A DNA stretch of 64,000 bases, taken from Chaenocephalus aceratus (lineage: Eukaryota > Chordata > Actinopteri > Perciformes > Channichthyidae). Made by a program: the position numbers and the translations under genes. The stretch is from NCBI GenBank assembly GCA_023974075.1, contig JAMFTG010000593.1:30001-94000 (forward strand), written 5' to 3'. The notes below the pieces were generated by a model, which was not told where the DNA came from, did no database searches, and saw only the letters and a list, made by a program, of their open reading frames with translations. This document shows, one piece after another, positions 33,451 to 44,399 of the stretch (positions are counted from its first letter, which is position 1; every line of letters begins with the position of its first letter).

Positions 33451-35635
33451 TGTCAGAAACAAAACATACAACAATAATAATAATAATATATATATTCTTT
33501 TTTTTTCTACAAAAGTACAAAAAAATAATAATACAAACAAATAAATAATAATAATTCTCAAATAGTCTGTCATGTTCAACAATATATATATAATTCACAG
33601 TAAGCCGGGTCGAGCTGAACAACAAGAAAATAACTGAAGTGTTCACACACGCAGAATAGTTGTTGTATTCTTGAATATCAAAAGGAGTTGCTTTCGTATC
33701 ACGTATCACAAACCTCAGTATAAAATGTTCCTGCAACTTGCTTTAAAAGAAACTTTCAAATAAAGCTTACATCACTTGATGAATTTCAGGGTCGAATGTA
33801 GGTGACAATTAAATTAAAAACAGAGCAGAAAATGCGTCTCCAAGAGTTGTATTTTAAAACCAGGGTCACGGCATCTGAAGACAGACCTTTTATTATCTCC
33901 CCTTCTTCGTGGGGATCAGGTGAGAGGTTACTGTTTTGCAGCACTAACTACGTGTTTTTAACTTCTAATTACCAAGCAGTCAAAAGCATCGACCGCGCAT
34001 TAAAGAAAAAACATCTCCGAGTGATACGATCCAACCTCCCACTGCGAGAAGCACTCTGGAGAGATTATAGGACTCAATGCTTGAATTCAGAAAAGTGTTA
34101 TTTCATTAATATTTCAGCCGTATTCCCGAGGCTCGGGTCTCTGAATTATTCACACGGTGTTCGTCGGTGTGGGTGAGACCGCACTGCTTAAAGAGCCCGG
34201 GAATTAAGAGGGAGACTCGAGCTCTGGCTTCAGTCCTTTGCTGACGCATTATCCGATTAAACGTGTGTTTCATTTACGGTTTACAAGATGCCGCTCGAAT
34301 CGGAAAGTGTCCGCCAGGTACATTATCATTCGGCCTTGTTGTTTGAACCATAAAAAAGGGGATTTATTTGATGCTTGCAAAAGTTTTAATGTAATTGAAT
34401 TATTTCCACGCACAGATAATTAAACCTTTTTATGGAGCTGTACTCTTCAGACTCAGCGAGTTCTTCCAACGCTTAATCTGGCCAACAGACGCATACATCG
34501 TGCTGGGACTGTGTCATGGGTTTGGACAACATTTCGAGTATCAAGCATCGGCGTCTGAACAACATAGGTCCAGCCTTAAGTATTTGAACACCTGATTGCT
34601 GTCACATTTGGTACAGATGATCCATAAGGATGCCATGTGGAGAATTTGAATGTCCTCAGATAATAAAATCTAACGCCATCATTAGGGCCAACATGTCCGA
34701 CACTTATTGACTGAATAGTTGCAGCAGCCGCACCTGTACTTGTTAGATGTTGATTAGCTCACATGCTAGTATGCTAACATGCCATTTTGTATTTTGATCA
34801 GGCAACCGATTTTATAACTGTCTGTTCTTACTTTTAACAAAACGTTATCAACACAAGCTTAAAGTCTTCATCCGGATGAATCCTTCTCGCAGAATAGTGG
34901 ATTGTAATGGCCAGTGTTCGCTGTGACCTGGGGCACACATGATGACGCCCTAATTATAAGTAATTTCCGCTCGGCACAAACAAGCGCTGTTGTTCCAACC
35001 AACAGTAGGAGAGTCAACAGTCGTTATGTCGCCATGGTAACCGGGGGAATTGGACAGATATACGGGAAACGCTGACGGTGTTCAAATACATTTTCACCAG
35101 CAGTTTTGACCGATGTGTGCCGGTAGAACAGAGGAGGGTGCAGCAAGGACACGAAAGCAAAGCTGCTGAAATGAAGACTGAACATCCTTGACTGACTTGG
35201 AAAAGGTTTTGATTTGTTTACATCCTTCATTGCTTTGAAATGAAAAGATAAATGGCTTCATATCAGGTGTTTTTATTCCAAAATGTGACTCTAACATTCA
35301 ATAATGAAGAGACGGAACAAATGGCAGATAACTCCTGCCTTAGAAAGCACGTTTTGTGTCTGAATCAAAATATCTGCACATCGTCCTGAAGCGATGGGAG
35401 CGAGAGGAAACCCGTGCTCAGCAGAATGAATGTGGCGTTTTTCTAATCTTAGCCTGGATTTGCAAACACAAGCACGGAGCCAAGAAACCATCAAAAGGTA
35501 AAAATAAAACTGCTCTCCTGTGCCGTCGGAGGGAAGAGCCCGCGTGTTGTAGATACGGCGAACACGCCTGAGGAGTTTCTACGAGGACGAGTGCATACAT
35601 GTTCTGGTGAGAATGAAATCGAGGAGAGGTTTACT
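33451..35635. other. Unassigned stretch (2.2 kb)
   Basis: The start is very AT-rich with (AAT)n and (TA)n runs (33468-33600). The open frame plus 33802-34176 (124 codons) has no recognised domain or splice context. No repeat family identified elsewhere. Confidence 0.45.
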
Positions 35636-36490
35636 TAAAGGGGACCTATCATGCGAAATGCACTTTGATGTTTTTATACACAAACATGTGTATTCACGCA
35701 GCGTCCTCCGTATCCAAATCTTTTAAAAACGGGTGTACAACGAGCGGATACAGATTTCCATCCGCTGTGACGTGTCCATCCGCTGTGACGTGTCCATCCG
35801 CTGTGACGCGTCCATCCGCTGTGACGCGTCCATCCTCTGTGACGTGTCCGCTGTGACGTGTCCATCCGCTGTGACGTGTCCATCCGCTGTGACGTGTCCA
35901 TCCGCTGTGACGCGTCCATCCGGTCTGACGTGTCCATCCGCTGTGACGTGTCCATCCGCTGTGACGTGTCCATCCGCTGTGACGCGTCCATCCGGTCTGA
36001 CGTGTCCATCCGCTGTGACGTGTCCATCCGCTGTGACGTGTCCATCCGCTGTGACCCGTCCATCCGCTGTGACGTGTCCATCCGATGTGACGCGTCCATC
36101 CGCTGTGACGTGTCCATCCGCTGTGACGTGTCCATCCGTCCATCCGCTGTGACGCGTCCATCCGATGTGACGCGTCCATCCGCTGTGACGTGTCCATCCG
36201 CTGTGACGTGTCCATCCGTCCATCCGCTGTGACGCGTCCATCCGGTCTGACGTGTCCATCCGCTGTGACGCGTCCATCCGCTGTGACGCGTCCATCCGCT
36301 GTGACGCGTCCATCCGCTGTGAGGTGTCCATCCGCTGTGACGCGTCCATCCGCTGTGAGGTGTCCATCCGCTGTGACGCGTCCATCCGCTGTGACGTGTC
36401 CATCCGCTGCGACAGGATGGCGTTTTATCACAGCCGAATTTAACTTTATCTCCGGTAGAATTCTGATCAGGCATTAGCTCCGCCTCCTCC
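35636..36490 (+). mobile_element. MITE-like teleost repeat carrying an 18-bp array
   Basis: The left edge TTAAAGGGGACCTATCATGC followed by GAAATGCACTTTGATG and the right part with GGCATTAGCTCCGCCTCCTC match a dispersed fish repeat known to me. Between them the element is filled by an 18-bp minisatellite, which may have replaced part of the interior. There is no open frame of its own. Confidence 0.5.
35759..36412. repeat. Minisatellite, 18-bp unit CATCCGCTGTGACGTGTC
   Basis: About 36 units vary at a few sites (GACGCGTC, GGTCTGACG, GATGTGACG, GAGGTGTC). Two places have an 8-base partial unit (CATCCGTC near 36134 and 36214). Blocks of mixed variants recur. Period 18 keeps frames open, giving spurious DGRVTA/MDTSQR repeat proteins. 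The unit is CpG-rich. Confidence 0.95.
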
Positions 36491-38021
36491 ATATGATAAA
36501 GGATAAGCACCTGGATCGTAATTCAATGAATTGCTGCAAAGTAGAAGATGTGTTTTCAAGGATGAGGTTTCTTAATAACGTTATATCATTCATGAAGTGA
36601 CAAATCAAGCTTTCAGGGCCTTTTAGTCGCTGCTTTTAATGTTAATTGTCACGAACGAGCTGAGAACCAAAATGCATTATGATTGTACTTGTGATTGTCA
36701 TGACAACCTGAGCAGCCCATGTATTGATTCCATCCGATAGCTGCTATAATACGAAACAAAACGTCTGCATCTCTCCACAAAGATCAATAAACAGAATCAC
36801 ACGAAGCCTGGCTAGTGCTGCCTGACTTTACAAAGTGTGTGGTTGCGTTCTCGTCTCTTTGCTCGGCACTACTTCTTGTTACAACTTGTATTTGCCGTAC
36901 TCGCCTTTAACTGTTAGCTCAGGTTAATCTCGCGCCCCTCCGACGTAAGCGTGACGTATGCAGTGCTTGCTTTCTAGACGGAAACGAACCGGATACCGGA
37001 GCTTAGAGGCGGCTCCGCTGCGGTGTGAACAGGAAAAACCGGTGCTTTTCAAGCTCCGAACCGGCCCTGGAACCGCGTTGGTGTGAAAGGGGTAACTGAG
37101 AAATGCTAATGCGGAAAATAGGTGAGTGTGACTTTAATATTTGCTTCTTGTTGCAATGATATTTACTTATGAGGACATTTCCCATTGCCTGTAATATCGT
37201 GGCCTCATTTCGGGTTACATCATCTTAAAATGACATTTTATTTAGGTTTTATGTCCAAAATGAATCCGGCAAACGGCTGATAGACCATGCTGTCTGCAGG
37301 GAAACAGTTCTGCGGCACGATATGAAGAAAAGCGTGCCTTTGTACTTTAACTAAACACAAGTCAGCTGTGATATTCCACCCTGTGTGTAACACCGGGACA
37401 TCCCCTTTACATGAAAGCATCTATCATTTAAAAACTCCCAATCGTTAGACTTCACAACAGTTTCTACGTCTATGAATAGCGTCGCTTAGCAACCCTGGAA
37501 GTCTCCTTTTTCTGTGACATTTATAAAAGTTTTATGGCGCTAATATAAAACACGACATGTCCCGCTCTCATGAATCATTTGCGTCATGGATCATTGCTTC
37601 AGAGCGCTGACGCCAGCTTCCATGGCTCACACACACATCGACGATAACGTGATGAAGTGCGCAGATTTATTTTCTAAATGAATCTTTATAACTGTTAAAA
37701 ATAACGATTATGTGTGGGACATTTATAAAGCAAATTGCGGAGGCCAATTGAGAACGGAAAAGATAATTGTAGTCTCTTTGTGAGGACGATTTATTTAACT
37801 GTAAAAGGAGATTTGTGGCGATGCAGTTTAAAAATGAATGTCTTTTCAGATTTTGCTTTTTAAAAAGGAAGCGGCATAGAAAGTGATAAATCTCACATTT
37901 AAAACACATCTTCCCGGGCAATAATAAACCACGTTCCTTGCTAGTTACATGGTTTATTGAGTGCAATAAATAAACATTTGAATCTTATAATATAAATGAT
38001 AGCAATATAATAAAAATATAG
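36491..38021. other. Unassigned stretch, includes GC-rich possible MITE at about 36900-37098
   Basis: The part 36900-37098 holds GACGTAAGCGTGACGTATGC, GGAACCG-type motifs and GTTGGTGTGAAAGGGG, which resemble a teleost MITE, but I could not define inverted ends. The remainder is AT-rich with no gene recognised. Confidence 0.35.
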
Positions 38022-38722
38022 ATCAAATCAAATCAAGTTTTATTTATTTATAAACGATTTTTGGTGGAGCCAAAGAGCTGTACATAAAATAAAAATAGCC
38101 TATAGTAGAGACACTTTATAGCAAATACAACAGCTCAGACCCTCTGTCCTCAGACCCTCTGTCCTTAGACCCTCTGTCCTCAGACCCTCTGTCCTTAGAC
38201 CCTCTGTCCTCAGACCCTCTGTCCTCAGACCCTCTGTCCTTAGACCCTCACATCGTACAAGGAAACATTTCCAGAGAAAACCCACAGTTTGGGAACATGG
38301 AGAAACCTCAGGGAGAGCAGCAGAGGAGGATCCCTCTCCAGGACGGACAGACTGCAATAGGTGCCGTGTGGAAATCCAAGAGATAATACATTTTACAGCG
38401 TAGAGACCGAATGTTAGGAAATGCATGTGTCTGTAATGAGAGGATGAATCCACGAGGATGTGGGAGCCATCAGGGAAGCAGCATGACGAGACCCAGGCAG
38501 GACCGCAGAGACGGGTTCAGCCACGACCCGAAGTCCACGACTTAATCCAGAACTCAGGATAGAAGATCCAGGACACAGGACCACAGCAAGAGGATCAGCC
38601 TCGACTCCGGACCCCGGCGTAGATATAGATACAAAACAAGAACAAAGATGGCTGGGTTAATCGGAACAAGAGAATACACAGACAGACGGACTGACAGACG
38701 GACGAGCAAGCACTCCCTTAGG
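38022..38722 (+). mobile_element. (ATCA)n-type dispersed element, copy 2, short 15-bp array
   Basis: It begins AAATCAAATCAAGTTTTATT and includes about eight 15-bp units (38134-38249). It then keeps the middle missing from copy 1: CATCGTACAAGGAAACATTT, GAGGAGGATCCCTCTCCAGG, CAGCCACGACCCGAAGTCC. It next joins the shared right part AGATCCAGGACACAGGACC. This is the more complete structure of the family. No coding frame. Confidence 0.65.
38134..38249. repeat. Short 15-bp array CAGACCCTCTGTCCT, ~8 units
   Basis: The same unit as at 2092-2950 but only about eight copies, at the same place in the same element. Confidence 0.9.
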
Positions 38723-39190
38723 ATAATAATAATAATAATAATAATAATATATTTTATTTATAAGCGCACTTTTTATTTGCGTAAACAAAACTCAAAGTGC
38801 TACAAAATTAAAGATTAAAAAGGGTGAAACAAAACAACAAAAACAATAAAAACAATAAAAAACAAGTAAAACAACATAATAAAAGCTGTGACCTTCGTGC
38901 CCGCATGGCATGATGTGGGGGATTTAAAAATCTAGTTAAAGGCTATTCTAAAAAGATGCGTTTTTAGGCCTTTTTTGAAAGCCTCCACGGTCTGTGGTGT
39001 CCTCAGCTGGCTTGGGAGGGCATAGGTTGAGGGCAAAGGGTAGCAAGTGAGAGAGTGAGAAACAGGTGGAGAAGCACACTCAGGGAACAAGGTCCCCACT
39101 GGAGCCTTAGTTGGAAAGTGATGAGAGATAGGGAGGGACGCTGTGTCTACGAGTCGTAGCACCCCCGGCCTGTCGAAGCCACTCTGCAAA
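38723..39190 (-). mobile_element. L2-like LINE 3' end (minus strand)
   Basis: On the minus strand the frame ends RTPQTVEAFKKGLKTHLFRI-AFN-stop, the typical C-terminus of teleost L2-like LINE reverse-transcriptase proteins. It is followed by a 3' UTR with GTAGCACTTTGAGTTTTG and AAAGTGCGCTTATAAATAAA and an (ATT)n tail (38723-38752 on plus). The upstream protein portion is absent or unrecognisable, so the copy is 5'-truncated. Confidence 0.65.
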
Positions 39191-39569
39191 CCGTTCCCTC
39201 GAATAAAACCTTTGAGAGAAAGACTGGGTCATTTTGAGATTTTTTATTAGCGGCATTTGTCATTGCTCTGCATGTACTTCTATACTTCTGGTCGTTTAGC
39301 ATCGATATTTGGTTGTTTTACAGTTGCTTAGTGGTTGTTTTGTCTCTCTTTGTGGATCCTTTGCTCCTCTTCACGGTCGTTTGATTGACTTTCTTACAAG
39401 TAATGTGAACTAACGCACTTTATACACACGCTTTGGGTCAGGGATCCTATTTATTCATCCAGACATGATACAAACAAGCCGTCTTTACTTCACTTCCTGA
39501 CTTTTGAGGTCCCTTTCCTACCCTCTGCCCTCACCCTTTTTTCAGAAGCATTTTGACTCCAAGTAGGGA
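39191..39569. other. Unassigned stretch
   Basis: No feature recognised. Confidence 0.4.
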
Positions 39570-40191
39570 ATGAGTACCCCAAGTGTAGAGTGCAAGTATC
39601 TCGGGGTCTTGTTCTCGAGTGAGGGAACAATGGAGCGTGAGACGGGCCGGAGAGTCGGAGCAGCGGGAGCGGTACTGCAGTCGCTTTACCGCACCGTGTG
39701 ACGAAAAGGGAGCTGAGCCAGAAGGCAAAGCTCTCTGTCTCCGGGCCGTTCCTCCCCTCACCTACGGTCATGAAGGATGGGTCACGACCCAAAGAACGAG
39801 ATCGCGGATACAAGCGGCCGAGATGGGTTTCCTCCGCCGGGTGGCTGGTGTCTCCCTCAGGGATAAGGAGAGAAGTTCGGTCATCCGGGAGGGACTCGGA
39901 GTTGAGCCGCTCCTCCTTCGCGTCGAAAGGAGCCAGTTGAGGTGGTTCGGGCACCTAGTTAGGATGCCACCTGGGCGCCTCCCTAGGGAGGTGTTCCAGG
40001 CACGTCCAGCTGGGAAGAGACCGAGGGGTAGACCTAGGACCAGGTGGAGGGGTTATATCTCTTCTGGCCTGGGAGCGCCTTGGGACCCCCCAGTCAGAGC
40101 TGGTTGATGAGGGGAAAGGAACGTTTGGGGCTCTCTGCTGGAACTGATACCCCGAGACCCGACCACGGATAAGCGGAGAAGATGGATGGAT
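39570..40191 (+). mobile_element. RTE/Rex3-like LINE 3' end, copy B
   Basis: From 39594 one frame reads KYLGVLFSSEGTMERETGRR, part of the C-terminal reverse-transcriptase region, and stops at the TGA near 39701. After frame changes the conserved tail resumes: TRSRIQAAEMGFLRRVAG, then SQLRWFGHLVRMPPGRLPRE and the arginine-rich end, stopping at 40107. Copies A and B share the same shortened sequence just after AAGCTCTCTGTCT, so both descend from one already broken copy or one copied the other. It ends at GGATGGAT (40190) with a very short tail. Confidence 0.75.
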
Positions 40192-40948
40192 TTTTACTTT
40201 TCTTTTTATCATTCAGACGCACATTCTGCATTTGATCAGATGTGACAATCTGATGACACTGTCAGTCAAAGTGAGCGATGAATGAAATTACAGTCTCTAG
40301 TTTTTCATATGCTTGAGCGATGAATGAAAGGAAATTACCCCCAACCTGTCATTAGACTCTGAAGATAACACTCTATGTCGTGTGTAGCTTTGAAAAGGAC
40401 GGACATTAGTGGCTATATGGCGCCGTAAATGCCAGCCAACAATCACTGTCAGATGTGAAAAGAAGAGGAAAAAGACTGAACTTTATCCTTTCGGTTCTGC
40501 CTGATCTGTATCAGAGCCGGTGTGGGAAACGTTTAAGAGGAAACTACGAGATTCCATTTAGATTGTCGAACCTCCAAAACTGCATCCACAATGCCTTTAA
40601 TGCAAGAAGCGAACGGAGGGGACTTTACACACAATGATCCGTCCATTTGAGTGGTTTTTATCACGGTACGCAGTTTAAAGTAGGAAAGGGAAAGGGAGTG
40701 CATGACACCGAGTCTTAGGAGACGAACGACAATTACACTGTTTGGCAAAGTTCAGAAATGTCTGTGTAATATTGGAGTAATCCCCTCGTCCCCAAGGAAA
40801 TTAAATGTTCTTATTATGAATGGCACAGAACAAGGTGGGAAACAAACCACACATACACAACGAAGTGTGGATGCAAAGGGATAAGATCTGTCCGCTCTGA
40901 ACTCGATATGTCCCAGGGAAACTCCTGAAATTCGGCACAAACGTCCAC
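40192..40948. other. Unassigned stretch
   Basis: A short direct repeat, GAGCGATGAATGAAA, occurs at about 40272 and 40317. No gene recognised. Confidence 0.4.
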
Positions 40949-41202
40949 TAGGGTTGCCAGAAACTGACCATGATCAAAATCGATTATTCGGCAGCCCTGG
41001 CGAATAATAATCGATTATTCGACCGACCGACCGCCCCCCCCCCCATTATTACTATGCTAGTAATAATACTATTACTAGCATATATATATTTATATATATT
41101 TTGGTTGAAACTAAGCCAGAAAAAAAAAAAACATAAAAAAAAAATAATAATATTCGATTATGGAGACTGTAGCGAATAATCGAATAATCGCTGGCATCCC
41201 TA
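40949..41202. mobile_element. Small hAT MITE with perfect 8-bp target duplication
   Basis: The ends are TAGGGTTGCCAG at left and the complement of TAGGGATGCCAGCGATTATT at right. The flanks ACGTCCAC (40941-40948) and ACGTCCAC (41203-41210) are identical. The 254-base interior has repeated CGATTATTCG motifs, a poly-C run, and an internal hairpin TATGCTAGTAATA / TATTACTAGCATA around 41052-41081. No coding capacity. Confidence 0.85.
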
Positions 41203-42389
41203 ACGTCCACTTGGACACTTTCTAGACTTTGGTAGTCGAAGATCACGAAACAAGTAACTCAAGAATTCAGACACTAAATATTCACACAATTGCATCTTGA
41301 CTGGTTGGCGGACGTATATTTAACATTTACCTTATGAGTAATACATCAGTAAATGGTGATTCAACCATTGTTTTTGAGTATCAGTAGAAACATCTCCCTT
41401 CAGGACGATGAACATCTGCACCACATATCACGGCAATCCGTGTTTTCGATAAACTATGTTGAAACCAGTTTCTCCCAGTGTTGCTCTCAGCTCTTTTAAA
41501 CCGTTGCCGATCTTCTGTGTTGACATGACTACTTTTTTGAGAAGTATGCTGTAAGATTCAACCTTTTAACCGTAGCCTCGGGCTTCTGCATGAACTCATA
41601 TACGCTCGGCTGTAACGTCCTTGAGCCAAACGATGAGAGCTGACTGTGACCTCTGAGCTTTCTGTGGAGGCAGGCAAACATGAAAATATATTTCTCTTCA
41701 AGTATCAGTTGAAAAAGCAGACCATATTGGGCTCGAGGTTTTCTAAGAGCTGAGACCTCTCTCTCCATACTTTCATTTAGGTACAGATAAGATGTATTCC
41801 TATAGTGTTGGACTGTACCTATCTTATACATGTTGTTATTGTGGTTTAAAGGCTCAGTTTCTGGGCAACAGATTAGCGATAACAACCGGGGTCGGAGAAG
41901 GAGACGTTATGTGCTCGTTAGCATGTATTTAAAAGATTACCTGAGGCCATTCTCATTTCTGCTCTCTTGTTTTATTGTTTGAAAATGAACCCTAGGAAAT
42001 CATCATTATTATTATACGTTAAAAAATAAATTGGATAACATTTCGGCTCACCTTAAGGCCTCCATGTGTACCATGTTTGTTGACAAAATGCCCAACATGA
42101 ATATTTAAATAAATGAGTAGCAGGAAGAAAAATATGGAGGCAATTTCATTATAATTCTTCATTAACTTTTTTTTTTAGAAAGGGCTCAAGTGTGTGTACC
42201 AAGTGATAAGCCAAACAACACGGTCATAACTTCCAAGTCCCATTAAAAAATAAATGAGATTTTGACAGACCTGTGGGAAAGAAAACATGGAATTATGGGT
42301 AATAATTGCTCGCAGTAAGACTTGCAAAACAAACCAAGCAGGAACATGTTGTTGAAAAAGTCTCGGCAAGCTGATTCTTCACAACTCTT
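41203..42389. other. Unassigned stretch
   Basis: The minus-strand open frame at 41529-41885 (118 codons) shows no known domain. No repeat recognised. Confidence 0.4.
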
Positions 42390-43072
42390 ACGGTGCAACA
42401 TCTCCCGCCCCGGACACACAAGCACGCGGTTTGATTGGCTAGCGCTTGTACTGGCATATGATTTGATTGGCTGGCGCTTCCGTCGACGCTTAAAAAGTTG
42501 AACTTTTCTCTCTCTAGAATAGATTTCTAAATACTGCTGCTGGTTTATAAAGCACTGAATGGTTTAGGCCCAAAATACATCTCTGACCTCCTGCTAAATG
42601 ATGAACCATCAGATCTCTCAGGTCTTCAGGGACTGGTCAGCTTCCTGTCCCCAGAGTCAGAACTAAACATGGAGAAGCAGCGTTCAGTTATTATGCTCCA
42701 AGTATCTGGAACAACTCCCAGAAACCTGCAGGTCCGCTGCAACTCTGACTACTTTCAAATCCAGCAAGAAGACTTTTCTTTTTGTCGCTGCTTTTAATTG
42801 AACTATTCACATCTTAAACTGCACTGTAACTTTTATCCATATATTTTTCTTTTTATGTTTATTTTATTAGCTTTTCTTTTAATGCTTAATGTCTTTCGTT
42901 TTTTGTAAAGCACTTTGAATTGCCTTGTGTTGAAAAGTGCTATATAAATAAACTTGCCTTACTTTCGAAGCGACGGAACCACAATGCAGTTCGGCAAAGC
43001 GTGACGTCACCCCAAAGTGAATGGGAAGCGTCTCCGTTGAAGCAACACAACGCTGCCGTGTGGACGGGCCGT
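42390..43072. mobile_element. Harbinger-like MITE, copy 2, split by an L2-like LINE end
   Basis: The left half (42390-42502) shares CTCCCGCCCC, GCGGTTTGATTGGCTAGCGC and GATTTGATTGGCTGGCGCTT with copy 1. The right half (42961-43072) shares CAGTTCGGC, GTGACGTCACCCCA, AAGTGAATGGG and the terminus GGACGGGCCGT. The two halves meet at a palindromic centre (CCGTCGACGCTT ... CGAAGCGACGG), interrupted by an LINE fragment. The left terminal repeat is not preserved. Confidence 0.65.
42503..42960 (+). mobile_element. L2-like LINE 3' end nested in the MITE
   Basis: The frame reads LLVYKALNGLGPKYISDLLL, the well-known C-terminal region of teleost L2-like LINE proteins. It then degrades (frameshifts after SDLSGLQGL). 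The 3' end TGAAAAGTGCTATATAAATA + AACTTGCCTT is typical of L2 tails. It is 5'-truncated and dead. Its insertion point is the exact fold centre of the host MITE. Confidence 0.7.
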
Positions 43073-43388
43073 TAGAGGCTCGACATCCCGAGTGTTAAGC
43101 CCAAAGGAGACTTTGAATAAGATCTGGATTTAATTCGTCATGCTTTAATCAGGAAGAGCTGCTTCTACTGTACAGACGAAATGAGTTGAAGTGTCGAAAA
43201 ACAGGCAGAAATTAATTCAAATAATGAATAGAAATGTATGTTATGGCAGTAACGGTATTACAGCTTAATACAGTAGGTAATCCTAATTAAATGTAACGGC
43301 TGTATCCTGGGAAATGGTGTTGTGTGGTCAAACGTATTAACATTGCTAACTGATTAGTTCCTGGGAGGGACCTTTGAATGTGTGTGAT
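43073..43388. other. Unassigned stretch
   Basis: No gene or repeat recognised. Confidence 0.4.
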
Positions 43389-43715
43389 CAGTGTTGGGCT
43401 AGTTACTTTTAAAATGTAACTAGTAATAGTTACTGCTCTCCAAAAAGTAACTAGTTACTTTATTAGTTACTAAATTATAAAAGTAACTAGTAACACGTTA
43501 CTTTAAAAATAATAACAACACAAATACAAGTTTGTGTGTTGTTCTGTGGCACCGTATGAGAACAGACAACTCCCCACATGTAGCTACATTAGTCAGGTGC
43601 TTCAGGAGATTAGCATTGCTGCTTCCTGTCTGCTCACAGTTTACATCTGACCGTAATATCCCCACACATTGAACATAGTGGTTATATCTCCAAGTTGTAA
43701 ATGCATCTGCCATAG

Positions 43716-43758
<43 letters not shown>

Positions 43759-44118
43759 GTGGTCGGCGTTGCCGTGTATGTGTGTGTGTTAGCATCATGG
43801 TTAGCATGTGTGTGTATTTTCCCCATAAGGCAAGACCCGCCCAACTCTGTCTCTGATTGGCTTACCCTGAAACATTACCCCACGTTAACCAATCACCACT
43901 CCTCTCTGGTCACCTTCTCTTCTCCATGGTGCTGTGAGAGGACATCGCTGTGTTCGCCTGTGAGCTACATCCGCGGGGAGATTCGGTTCAGTTCCATCAC
44001 ACAATGTAACGCACCCATTTAAATCACAGTAACTATAACGGCGTTACCGAATGGGAATAGGTAACTAGTAACGCTATTAGTTACCGCAAAAGGTAGTTGC
44101 GTTACAGTAACAGTAATG
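43389..44118. mobile_element. hAT-like repeat with GTAACTAGTTAC motifs, right terminus lost
   Basis: It starts CAGTGTTGGGCTAGTTACTT and is dense in GTAACTAGTTAC-type palindromes at both ends (43400-43500 and 44040-44115). This is the hallmark of a widespread fish hAT non-autonomous family as I know it. The expected complementary CCCAACACTG end is absent, so it is truncated or decayed. It contains a (GT)n tract at 43715-43755. No transposase. Confidence 0.65.
43715..43755. repeat. (GT)n microsatellite
   Basis: About 20 GT units within the hAT-like repeat. Confidence 0.9.
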
Positions 44119-44399
44119 TCTTTGCAAGGGGGTTTTATGACACGACAGGAAGAGAGGATGGGGCGGAAGGAATGTAGGAGTTATCTGTGTATCCCATTGT
44201 TCTTTGAGGGGTGTGAGTTTTAGTTTTTAACACCTGGCCTCACGTGATGTTGTCATGTGGGTTGTCTTTGAATGTTTCCCGATAAGAGTAGCTGTAACAG
44301 AACAGAACGACACTCTCTGGTGGAGGTGTGTTTCTATTTGCCTAACTCCTCTTTTACTCTAAGACCGCAGCTGATTTTAAGTTGCTACGACTTTGCTAA

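Noticed and set aside
33802..34176. 124-codon plus-strand open frame
   Set aside because: No recognisable domain, no splice context and an ordinary length for chance frames. Listed as unassigned DNA.
35674..36510. Open frames with DGRVTA, RMDTSQ and SIRCDV repeats
   Set aside because: All arise from the 18-bp array. Three minus-strand frames are open together, which is not expected of a gene.
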